A DNA stretch of 64,000 nt from UBA4416 sp943362175. Lineage in GTDB: Bacteria > Bacteroidota > Bacteroidia > B-17B0 > Aurantibacillaceae. Of the stretch, positions 18,289 through 25,446 are shown piece by piece. Position 1 is the first letter of the stretch; every line of letters starts with the position of its first letter. Below the pieces are notes generated by a model. That model did not search any database and was not told the origin of the DNA. It was given only the letters and a program-made list of their open reading frames with translations. The stretch covers positions 1 through 64,000 of the forward strand of contig CALRIU020000002.1 in NCBI GenBank assembly GCA_943362175.1, read 5' to 3'. The position numbers and the translations under genes were made by a program.

Positions 18289-19056
18289 CTACTTTCGATA
18301 CATGGTGAGGAATTTTTTAAAGCCGGGCTGCTTGGGTTGTGACACGGCGATGCGTTTGCCGTTTTTCATCAGAGCAATCCGGTCTTTGCCTTCTTTCAGG
18401 TATTCTTTTATTTTCAGCGTGTTGATCAGGTAAGATTTGTGTACCCTGAAAAAAATATCTTTCGCCAGAAGCTCATCATAGGACTTTAAAGACCTGGCCG
18501 ATGATATCACCTTACCATTCTCCAGGACGATGTTGCTGTAATTGCGATCGGCCTCAAGGTAGAGAATGTCGTCAAACTCAATCAGGATATAGGAATTGTT
18601 ATGATGGATCACGATCCGGTTCATCACCTCCGGCTCTGTGGCCGGCACTTGTTCTTTTTTATCGCTGCCCGGGGCTTCCGGATCGTTATCAATGAGGCCG
18701 ATGGCCTTATCAACAGCCGTTCTTACCTCCGATGACATCACCGGCTTGAGGATGTAGTCGATGGCGCCTGCTTTCAGCGCCTGTAAGGCATAGCTCTCGT
18801 AAGCGGTGATGATGATTACCTGGAAGGTCTTATGCTCTATCGCTTCCAGCATCTCCAGCCCGTTTACCTTAGGCAGGTTGATGTCCAGGAAAACAATATC
18901 AGGCTGGGTAGTCTGTATCTTTAAGTTCGCTTCAAAGGCTGAGCTTGCTGTACCGACAATCTCTACCTCCGGGCAAAATTCTTTTAACACGGCCGACAAA
19001 CCGCTGACCAATAAGGCCTCGTCATCCACTATAATTGCTTTATATTTTTTGCCCAT
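18289..19056 (-). CDS. LytTR family response regulator
   Basis: 255 residues from ATG 19056 (MGKKYKAIIVDDEALL); the frame opens at a TTG at 19065. Receiver at residues 4-120, with the DDE acidic pair and the phospho-acceptor in DIVFLDINLPKVNG; LytTR DNA-binding domain at about 150-255 (IEFDDILYLEADRNYSNI, FFRVHKSYLINTLKI). It is transcribed first, immediately ahead of the propeller-sensor kinase (11-bp gap), its obvious partner. The direct-repeat sites at 14972-15227 are a plausible target for this regulator as well as for the receiver-less LytTR protein. Confidence 0.95.
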   Translation of the reverse strand: MGKKYKAIIVDDEALLVSGLSAVLKEFCPEVEIVGTASSAFEANLKIQTTQPDIVFLDINLPKVNGLEMLEAIEHKTFQVIIITAYESYALQALKAGAIDYILKPVMSSEVRTAVDKAIGLIDNDPEAPGSDKKEQVPATEPEVMNRIVIHHNNSYILIEFDDILYLEADRNYSNIVLENGKVISSARSLKSYDELLAKDIFFRVHKSYLINTLKIKEYLKEGKDRIALMKNGKRIAVSQPKQPGFKKFLTMYRK

Positions 19057-19237
19057 AATGTTCAAGACGCGGGATAAAACAAAAAGTGTTCCAAACTCAT
19101 TTCAAGCTACTCGCTCTAGTCAAAGTTAGACCAATGCTTTACAAATCACTACTGCAGGGTCATTATTATTTCCGTGTTGCTTCATTAGTTGTATTCACAC
19201 TAAACATCAAGCCATCTATCTTATCTTTTCCAACAGA

Positions 19238-20791
19238 TCATACCACAATGGTATCTTCTCCTTCGAGGTAAGTCAGCTTATAAAAGCCTTGCTTACGGTC
19301 GTTCCAGGTCTGTGCATTGCCGAGCTCCCTGTTCCTCTCCAGCAGGTTGAGATCCAGGTCCTGGTAAATGAGCGTTTCGGTATTAGGCACCGCTTCCGAA
19401 GCAATGGCCTCGCGCGAGAACTCGACATCGCTCGGTGTGAGAATAGCCGACTGCGAAAAGTGAATGTCGAGGTTATCCACCTCCGGAAGATTACCGACAC
19501 AACCTGTAATAACCGTATAGACCTGGTTTTCGACCGACCGCGCCTGCGCACAATAGCGCACACGCAGGTAAGCCCTGCGGTCGTCGGTATTGAAGGGTAC
19601 AAACAGGATCTTGGCTCCCTTGCTTACCGCAATCCGGGCCAGCTCAGGAAACTCCACGTCATAGCAGATGAGGATAGCCACTTTGCCTTTGTCGGTATCA
19701 AAGATCTCGAGCTTGTTACCGCCTTTCACACCCCACCACTTTTTTTCGTAAGGCGTGATATGGATTTTGTATTGCTTGCCATAGGTGCCATCGCGCTTAA
19801 AGAGGTAAGAGATGTTATACAGCGTATCGTTCTCCACGCAAAAATGCGAACCGCCGATGATGTTGATATTATACTTGACGGCAAGGTTGGTAAAGAGCTC
19901 GATGTATTGTGTCGTATAGCCGCTCAGCGCGCGGATAGCGGCAGCCGGTGTTTTGACTCCCATAAAGGAAAGCAACTGCATGGTGAACATTTCGGGAAAC
20001 AATACGAAGTCACTTTTGTAATCGGAGGAAGCATCTACAAAATACTCGCACTGCCGGGCAAACTCCTCAAAGTTTTGAATGGAACGCATCTGGTACTGCA
20101 CCGCGCTCACGCGCACATAAGGCGAGTAATTGATCATGTCTTTCTGTGCCCGGCTTTTATGGCTGATATTCGTCCATTCCAATAAGGTGGCATAGCCTGC
20201 CGACTCCTTATCATTGGGCAGGTAATCGGGCAATACCCTTTTCAGGGCAAAGCCGTTGGCCAGCTGTGCCGTGAGCACCGGGTCGTAAATCTTTTTATCC
20301 ATCACACGGTTCACATAGTTATCAATGCTCATCTTCTTCTGATACTTGTGATAGTTGGGCAGGCGGCCGCCAATGAGGATGCGGTGCAGGTTGTAATGTT
20401 TGGCCAGGTTCTTCCGGGCGTCGTAGAGCCGCCTGGTGAGCTTCATCCCGCGGTAGTGCGGATCTACCATGATCTCCATCCCGTAAAGCGTATCGCCGCT
20501 GAGCGTATGGTTGCGGATATTGCCGTGATCCGTCAGCTCGTTCCAGGAAGAGGTTTCCGCATAACGCGACGAGTCGATGACAAGGCTTGAACAGGAAGCT
20601 ACAATTTGCTTGTCCATCAGGATACACAATTGCCCTTCCGGAAAAATAGAAATAATATTCTGAAACTGCGTTTCGCTCCAGGGTTTCATTCCCGGAAAAC
20701 ATTTCAGCTGGAGTTCGGTGATCTGCTTATAGTCTGCTTTCCTGAGCTTGCGCAGGCGGATTTTTTTGATCTCGTTTTGTGGTGTTTCCAT
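19238..20791 (-). CDS. GNAT acetyltransferase fused to carbon-nitrogen hydrolase
   Basis: 517 residues. Residues about 10-215 are a GNAT N-acetyltransferase domain (LRKADYKQITELQLKCFPG, YGMEIMVDPHYRGMKLTRRL split around the acetyl-CoA loop, HRILIGGR). Residues about 225-500 are a nitrilase-family amidohydrolase with the Glu-Lys-Cys set: Glu in FVLFPEMF, Lys in ITPYEKKWWG, Cys in AILICYDVEFPE. This two-domain arrangement is an established family; the natural substrate is not known to me. The hydrolase half should cleave an amide or nitrile and the GNAT half transfer an acetyl group, perhaps in one salvage pathway. It stands alone between the LytTR pair and a 575-bp gap. Cytoplasmic. Confidence 0.93.
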   Translation of the reverse strand: METPQNEIKKIRLRKLRKADYKQITELQLKCFPGMKPWSETQFQNIISIFPEGQLCILMDKQIVASCSSLVIDSSRYAETSSWNELTDHGNIRNHTLSGDTLYGMEIMVDPHYRGMKLTRRLYDARKNLAKHYNLHRILIGGRLPNYHKYQKKMSIDNYVNRVMDKKIYDPVLTAQLANGFALKRVLPDYLPNDKESAGYATLLEWTNISHKSRAQKDMINYSPYVRVSAVQYQMRSIQNFEEFARQCEYFVDASSDYKSDFVLFPEMFTMQLLSFMGVKTPAAAIRALSGYTTQYIELFTNLAVKYNINIIGGSHFCVENDTLYNISYLFKRDGTYGKQYKIHITPYEKKWWGVKGGNKLEIFDTDKGKVAILICYDVEFPELARIAVSKGAKILFVPFNTDDRRAYLRVRYCAQARSVENQVYTVITGCVGNLPEVDNLDIHFSQSAILTPSDVEFSREAIASEAVPNTETLIYQDLDLNLLERNRELGNAQTWNDRKQGFYKLTYLEGEDTIVV

Positions 20792-21025
20792 AATATGATA
20801 GTGATTTTTGCTTTACAGAAAGCAGGGTTCGTCTCTCAAGGTATTAAAAAGCGCCAGCATACAAAGACTTATTAGGATTTTTTAAGAGCCTGCGTTAATT
20901 AATGTTATAGTATAAAGTAATTTGAAGAGGCTGTTGCCATCAGAGAATAACAGAATACACATTACCGGGAAGGATTTATCCGTGTGTTTATGAGCGAATC
21001 GTGTTGCTTTATGTTTTGGGGGCGA

Positions 21026-21078
21026 ACTGCGCGGCAGACAAAGGAGCTCAAACAAATCGCAACATCCTGGCGCAGCAT
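21026..21078 (-). repeat. Dispersed intergenic repeat, copy A
   Basis: On the minus strand it reads ATGCTGCGCCAGG, then after about 12 bases GTTTGAGCTCCT, then TTGTCTGCCGCGCAG. The same blocks in the same order and nearly the same spacing occur on the plus strand at 56276-56330. Both copies are intergenic. The element is not a coding sequence that I recognise. Confidence 0.6.
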
Positions 21079-21229
21079 ACTCCCGGGATGACACGTACTC
21101 CTCAAACTTAAGAAAGAAACGCATGCAGGATCGTTGAGGAGGCCGGCCGGCCACAACAGGTCATAGGCAACGCGTTGAAGTTTTTAGCCTGGTGATCCTG
21201 GCTGAGCTCACAGAAAGCCCTTGATGCAT

Positions 21230-21263
21230 CAAAAGAAAAAAGCCCCGGAATAAATCCCGGGGC
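21230..21263 (-). terminator. Rho-independent terminator
   Basis: GCCCCGG at 21242-21248 pairs with CCGGGGC at 21257-21263; read on the minus strand the hairpin is followed by a T-rich run (TTTTTTCTTTT). It lies about 100 bp past the stop of the SRPBCC gene and should end the Crp/Fnr-SRPBCC unit. Confidence 0.7.
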
Positions 21264-21366
21264 CTCTACCTTTAAAAAACGAATTACAAAGTGTCAAAAG
21301 TAAGATATTAATCTGAAACACACACATTCTTTGAAAAATTTATCGTATCTAAATCGGATTCCCAAA

Positions 21367-21807
21367 TTATTTAACTTTTTCACATTGTGCTTTCAGTGCT
21401 TCATTCATCAGGGAGAATCCCTTCAGGGTTTTGGTATCCAGCATCCTGCTGAGCAAGGGAACCAGGATGCCGCCGAAGCGCTCGCTCTGGACAAAGGTGC
21501 TGCTGCCGTCCCCGTTATCCCTGATCTCGAAGCTATGCTCGCCATCGAACAAGCCCCGGAACATAAAATGCCCGATCCAGCGAAAGGCCCGTGGCTCTTC
21601 GACGGCAAGCACGGTCGGCTTCATCGTCATGATACCTGAGCCGGGCTGCTGAAGCGCCACCTGTATGACCTTGCCGGGAGCGACAGGGCCTCTGAGCGAC
21701 CTGATGAAAGGGTTCCATTGAGGATAGGCCTCAAAATCCGTTAAGATGTTCCAGACCCTTTGCGGTGTAGCCCTGATGAGGATCTGCGTGCTGATGTGTT
21801 TTGCCAT
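21367..21807 (-). CDS. SRPBCC domain protein
   Basis: 146 residues, a single START/Bet v 1-like (SRPBCC) domain of the polyketide-cyclase/CoxG-like type: ISTQILIRATPQRVWNILTD at the N-terminus, YPQWNPFIRSL, HSFEIRDNGDGSSTFVQSE and a long C-terminal helix ending in QCEKVK. Such proteins bind hydrophobic ligands in a deep cavity; the ligand cannot be read from sequence. It is encoded behind a Crp/Fnr regulator on the same strand with an exact FNR-type palindrome in the 78-bp gap, so that regulator probably controls it. Soluble and cytoplasmic. Confidence 0.9.
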   Translation of the reverse strand: MAKHISTQILIRATPQRVWNILTDFEAYPQWNPFIRSLRGPVAPGKVIQVALQQPGSGIMTMKPTVLAVEEPRAFRWIGHFMFRGLFDGEHSFEIRDNGDGSSTFVQSERFGGILVPLLSRMLDTKTLKGFSLMNEALKAQCEKVK

Positions 21808-21833
21808 GACTTTGTGTTTTTGTAAATGATGCT

Positions 21834-21841
21834 ACAAAGTT
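21834..21841 (-). promoter_or_regulatory. Probable -7 box of the SRPBCC gene (CAACTTTG)
   Basis: On the minus strand CAACTTTG is one base from TAnnTTTG. Its centre is about 35 bp downstream of the FNR-type box centre, which would put the box near position -41 to -43, where FNR/CRP proteins activate as class II regulators. Confidence 0.4.
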
Positions 21842-21864
21842 GAGCGGCAAAACAGGGCTTTGAT

Positions 21865-21880
21865 CTTGATATATATCAAG
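21865..21880. promoter_or_regulatory. FNR-type operator palindrome
   Basis: CTTGATATATATCAAG is a perfect 16-bp palindrome containing TTGAT-N4-ATCAA, the exact FNR consensus. It lies between the stop of the Crp/Fnr regulator gene and the start of the SRPBCC gene. The regulator's recognition helix carries E-T-L-S-R, matching the Glu, Ser and Arg with which FNR reads TTGAT. Confidence 0.75.
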
Positions 21881-21885
21881 AAAAT

Positions 21886-22458
21886 TCAGGGGAGCTGTTT
21901 TTTGCGGACCCTGCTGAGGGTTTCGGGGGTCATCCCCAGCATGGAAGCAATGTATTGCAAAGGCACCTGGTGGAAGAGCTCTTTGTGCGAGGCGAAAAAG
22001 GCTTCGTAGCGCTCTTCCGCCGTCATGGAAAGGTGGCTGAAGATCCGGTCTTCCAGGATGGTGAAGCAGCGTGCAATGAACAGCTTTTCAAGCTCGTGCC
22101 ACTGGGGCACCATGTTGCCGATCTCCCTGTAATCTTTACTGCCGATCGTGTACAGCTCTGTGTCGCTCAATGCCTGGATACTCCAGCGGCAGGGCGTTTC
22201 GAACAGGAGCGCCGACAGATCCGTCACAAAATGCCCTTTGGTAGAGATCCACTGCGTGACTTCCTTATCAGCCAGTGTCACATAGATGCGCAGGGAGCCG
22301 GATTTAATAAAGCTCAGCTTATCGCAGGAGCCGCCGGTCCTGATAAAATGATCGCCTTTTCTGAGATGTGCAGGCTTGAAAAGGCTTGCGATCTGCGCCA
22401 GCTCCCCGGCAGGAATTCCAAAATAAGACCTGATGTATTGCTCCAGCTCCGTCATCAT
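21886..22458 (-). CDS. Crp/Fnr family transcriptional regulator
   Basis: 190 residues. A cyclic-nucleotide-binding-like beta-barrel at residues about 15-120 (HLRKGDHFIRTGGSCDKL, IKSGSLRIYV), a dimer helix, and a short helix-turn-helix at the C-terminus (LQYIASMLGMTPETLSRVRKK). It has no N-terminal cysteine cluster, so it is not an oxygen-sensing FNR of the E. coli kind, and it lacks a clear cAMP-binding signature. The recognition helix has the FNR-like E-x-x-S-R set, and an FNR-consensus palindrome lies just downstream, before the SRPBCC gene. The signal sensed is unknown. Confidence 0.92.
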   Translation of the reverse strand: MMTELEQYIRSYFGIPAGELAQIASLFKPAHLRKGDHFIRTGGSCDKLSFIKSGSLRIYVTLADKEVTQWISTKGHFVTDLSALLFETPCRWSIQALSDTELYTIGSKDYREIGNMVPQWHELEKLFIARCFTILEDRIFSHLSMTAEERYEAFFASHKELFHQVPLQYIASMLGMTPETLSRVRKKQLP

Positions 22459-22519
22459 AGCAAAGCTAAGGAAAAAAGACCATGCTTAAACCCAAAAGGC
22501 AAAGATGCTATCTGCCATG

Positions 22520-22855
22520 TTATTTCTTAAAGATAAATGTATTGGTGATCACGGCATCGCCATTTCCTGAACTTGCCGATACCAGGCTGTAGCCTTTTCC
22601 AAGGAGCTTATTCAATACGTCGTTGATCTTTGCACTATTCGGACTAAAGGTATGATCCCTGAATTTCTCCAATTCAATCTCTTCCGTTTTACCATCTTCG
22701 TACACGATACAAATTTTTGAGTCCCAGATGCCGCTGGAAACTTCCAGGGTCCGGACAGTCACAATCCCCCCATTGGTCTGTTGCGACACAAAGGACGTTA
22801 GAATCAGGAGTGAAATGGCAACTAAGGCCAATTGGATCTTTCGGTTTTTTATCAT
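22520..22855 (-). CDS. Secreted hypothetical protein
   Basis: 111 residues with an N-terminal signal peptide or anchor (IQLALVAISLLILTSFVS, then QQTNGG). The mature part is about 85 residues, beta-rich, and ends with KGYSLVSASSGNGDAVITNTFIFKK in pieces that recall short periplasmic proteins of Bacteroidota annotated only as hypothetical. There is no cysteine at the cleavage site, so it is probably not a lipoprotein. It is flanked by the Crp/Fnr gene and a serine hydrolase on the same strand, but the gaps (61 and 85 bp) do not prove an operon. Confidence 0.75.
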   Translation of the reverse strand: MIKNRKIQLALVAISLLILTSFVSQQTNGGIVTVRTLEVSSGIWDSKICIVYEDGKTEEIELEKFRDHTFSPNSAKINDVLNKLLGKGYSLVSASSGNGDAVITNTFIFKK

Positions 22856-22940
22856 GATTTATTATTTTTATTGTGTTTCAGAATAAAGTTGTACATCCTA
22901 TTTTACCTGTTTATGGATTGTCTCTTGCAGAAGGAAACCC

Positions 22941-24434
22941 TCACTTTGTTTCGATGTCAACTATTTTCGTCCCCTTCCCTCCTAAATAATGCGTCAACAG
23001 GGTTTCATAAAGCCGGGCACCGGTGTCGGAATTTGTAAAGATCAAAAGCCCCTGCTTTGTTTTTGGAAACAGAAACACAATCGTTTGGACGCCTTTATCT
23101 GAGCCGCCATGCGACAAGGCATAGTCTCCCTGCCCCAGATCGTAAATTTCAAAACCCAGGCCAAAGTATTTTCCTCTTGAGCTCGCCACCTGGTGGGAGA
23201 TCATGTCATCAAACACGCTTTTTGTTAGCCCTTCGCCATTCATGACGCTGACCAAAAATTTCCCGTAATCTTCAAGGGTCGTCAATAAATCATCGGCTGC
23301 GTTTGGCGTTTTGTGCTTTACCGTTTCGTAGGCCTTTCCGTCTTTATCATACCCGGGGGCAAGCCTTGAGGTGTCCACCTGCGCATCCCACGTATAGCGG
23401 GTATCCGTCATGTGGAGTGGTTGAAACACCAGCTCGCTGGCCAGTTGCTGCAGCGACTTCTTAAATTTATGCTCCAGGGCTTTTCTCAGGTATTCAAATC
23501 CTTCTCCTGAATACTGGTAGCCTGTTCCGGGATCAAATTGAAAACTAAGCCTGTTATCGGCATTCATCCAGCGCCAGTTCGGGAAACCGGATTGGTGGCT
23601 CAAAATCAGCCGTGTGGTCAGTTTGTGCGTTCGCGGATCCCGGGCGATATCAGGATCGGTCCAGTACTTATCAAGCGGCTCATCCAGATCCCATTTGCCT
23701 GCGCTTACCAGTTTCAGGGCAACCAGTGCTGTGACAGGCTTTGTCAAAGACGCGACATTGAACATGGTGTTGTAAGGTGCGGAATGCCCTTGGCTGATGT
23801 CGCCAAAAACGTTGATGTGTTTCAGCTTTCCGCCTTCGATCACCCCGATCCCAAGGATTGGCACGTGATGCTCATTCAGCCATGTCTTCATTTCCGCATC
23901 ATTAGCAAACAAGGGCGTCGTAGCAGCTTCCAGCTGCTTTTTGATGTGCTCATAGCTGAATGACCTGGAAAGCTTCCATTCTCCTTTTTCCAAAAGCCAG
24001 ACATGTGTGAACCTGGCAGAGCTGCCAAACTGTTCGGGTTTACCGCTTTGCTTTTCAAAAAACCGGTGTACCCCGGTCTGAATAGCGCCGTAAATTTCAC
24101 CTTGATTGCTTTTATGATGCAAGGCAAATACCTCTGTGCTTCCGGGAAGCAGCTCTCTTCTCGCCTGATAGCCGGAGGGATTCCCACACAAGCCATTCCG
24201 CAAATCCTTAAGAAATTTCGTTTTATCGGAAATGCCATCGACATCATGATAAAATTCAAACGTATCACTTAACAGATTCTCAAATTGAGACATGTTACAG
24301 GTATTGAAGCCAACCTGAAAGAGCAGGCTATCCTTCGCCATAATGGCTTTAAACAGCTCCGCTTGCTTGTCAACCTGCGCAGAGACTGAATAGCTTGCCA
24401 AAAACAGGCAAAGAATGACCAGGTATTTTCCCAT
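22941..24434 (-). CDS. Serine hydrolase (beta-lactamase/DD-peptidase fold) with NTF2-like N-terminal domain
   Basis: 497 residues from ATG 24434 (MGKYLVILCLFLASYSVSAQ, signal peptide); the frame opens earlier at 24503. Residues about 25-155 form an NTF2-like DUF4440 domain (FNTCNMSQFENLLSDTFEFY, TRFTHVWL in parts). Residues about 175-470 are the serine hydrolase: nucleophile in SLTK (NVASLTKPVTAL), a YSG second motif, and HGGSDKG in place of the KTG motif. Such proteins are periplasmic esterases, peptidases or beta-lactamase relatives; the substrate is not predictable. The fusion with the NTF2-like domain recurs in Bacteroidota. Active-site residues look intact. Confidence 0.9.
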   Translation of the reverse strand: MGKYLVILCLFLASYSVSAQVDKQAELFKAIMAKDSLLFQVGFNTCNMSQFENLLSDTFEFYHDVDGISDKTKFLKDLRNGLCGNPSGYQARRELLPGSTEVFALHHKSNQGEIYGAIQTGVHRFFEKQSGKPEQFGSSARFTHVWLLEKGEWKLSRSFSYEHIKKQLEAATTPLFANDAEMKTWLNEHHVPILGIGVIEGGKLKHINVFGDISQGHSAPYNTMFNVASLTKPVTALVALKLVSAGKWDLDEPLDKYWTDPDIARDPRTHKLTTRLILSHQSGFPNWRWMNADNRLSFQFDPGTGYQYSGEGFEYLRKALEHKFKKSLQQLASELVFQPLHMTDTRYTWDAQVDTSRLAPGYDKDGKAYETVKHKTPNAADDLLTTLEDYGKFLVSVMNGEGLTKSVFDDMISHQVASSRGKYFGLGFEIYDLGQGDYALSHGGSDKGVQTIVFLFPKTKQGLLIFTNSDTGARLYETLLTHYLGGKGTKIVDIETK

Positions 24435-24589
24435 GTTGCTTTTAGATATTCCTGTGTTCGATGCATTGAAACTACCGCCGGCAAGCTGCCAACAGGCTTC
24501 CACAGATACACCCGGATGTTATAAATGTACAAAACCAGGCGGGATTTCAAAATACAAAGCGCCGGTCACAAAACGTTCCTGCAAGGCAC

Positions 24590-25366
24590 TCAGGCTTCCT
24601 TACCGATAGTGGCAACAATGGCGTCCCACAAACGAATCCTGGCAAGCAGGGCTTTTTTCACTTCTTCGGTCGCTTCCTTCCATTTAGCCTCATCGGCTCC
24701 ACAGAGTTCTTCCGTCATGCGGTAGGCCAGCTGTGAGTGATGATCGCCATCGACTTCAATGTGACGTTCAAGGTAGTATTTCAAAATATCCACGTTACCG
24801 GGATTCCGGCTGCTTAATTCTCTGACAAAGGAGATGAACATACCGGGAATAAGGTCTTCACGGCCAAAGGTAAATACTGCCGCCTGTATGTAGGATTTAC
24901 CGGCATGGATCACATCGAAGGTCGAGGATACAAAATCTACAGAAGCGGAAGGAATGCCAGCCTCCTTCATACTTTCTGCCACACCCTTTTTACTGCGGAT
25001 ACACCGGAGAAATTCCTGAACAGGCGTAAGCTGACATCCCGCCTGCTCCATTGCCTCCAGGTATAGCTCGAAATGGCTGATGCGCCTGCCGCCTTCATCC
25101 ACATCCGATTCTTCACCCAAAACAATCTCATTGATCAGGTAACGCGTCTCGGCAGTACCCACAGGTACCCATGGCAAGTCCACGCAGGTGAGGTTTCGCT
25201 GCAGGGCTTTCAATAAAGACATAAAATCCCACACGGCAAATACGTGATGCTCCATAAAAAGCCGCAGCTGCGGCAGTGAGCGGATATGGGCATAGACCGG
25301 ATGGTTAACGAGCTGGTTCCTTAACGGCGTAATCTCCGTTTGCAATAGTTGAAGGCGTGAGTTCAT
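24590..25366 (-). CDS. DUF3050 protein (haem-oxygenase-like fold)
   Basis: 258 residues, all-helical, no signal peptide. It matches the DUF3050 family along its length: LVNHPVYAHIRSLPQLRLFM, HHVFAVWDFMSLLKALQ, LVNEI-type region INEIVLGEESDVDE, HFELYLEAM, and the late ERHIEVDGDHHSQLAY segment. The histidines and acidic residues (HHVFAVWDF, ERHIEVDGDHH) sit where members of the haem-oxygenase/TenA-like superfamily hold a metal pair, so a di-metal oxidase-type activity is possible but unproven. It stands alone between the serine hydrolase and the PorE-like gene. Confidence 0.9.
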   Translation of the reverse strand: MNSRLQLLQTEITPLRNQLVNHPVYAHIRSLPQLRLFMEHHVFAVWDFMSLLKALQRNLTCVDLPWVPVGTAETRYLINEIVLGEESDVDEGGRRISHFELYLEAMEQAGCQLTPVQEFLRCIRSKKGVAESMKEAGIPSASVDFVSSTFDVIHAGKSYIQAAVFTFGREDLIPGMFISFVRELSSRNPGNVDILKYYLERHIEVDGDHHSQLAYRMTEELCGADEAKWKEATEEVKKALLARIRLWDAIVATIGKEA

Positions 25367-25446
25367 AGTTGATCAATCAGGCCCCAAATGTAAGAAATGA
25401 TTGCCTGTAATCATCCATCCATTTTCCGGAAACTGTTTAAGAAATC

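Larger units (their letters stand above)
20792..21366. other. Intergenic region with repeat and terminator
   Basis: A 575-bp gap. It holds a repeat copy related to one at 56276 (21026-21078), GC-rich palindromic text GGCCGGCCGGCC near 21151, and a minus-strand terminator at 21230-21263. A 90-codon minus-strand frame at 20882-21154 runs straight through the repeat and is rejected as a gene. Confidence 0.55.

Noticed and set aside
20882..21154. A 90-codon minus-strand frame in the 575-bp gap
   Set aside because: It runs through an intergenic repeat copy and has low-complexity, unfamiliar protein text.
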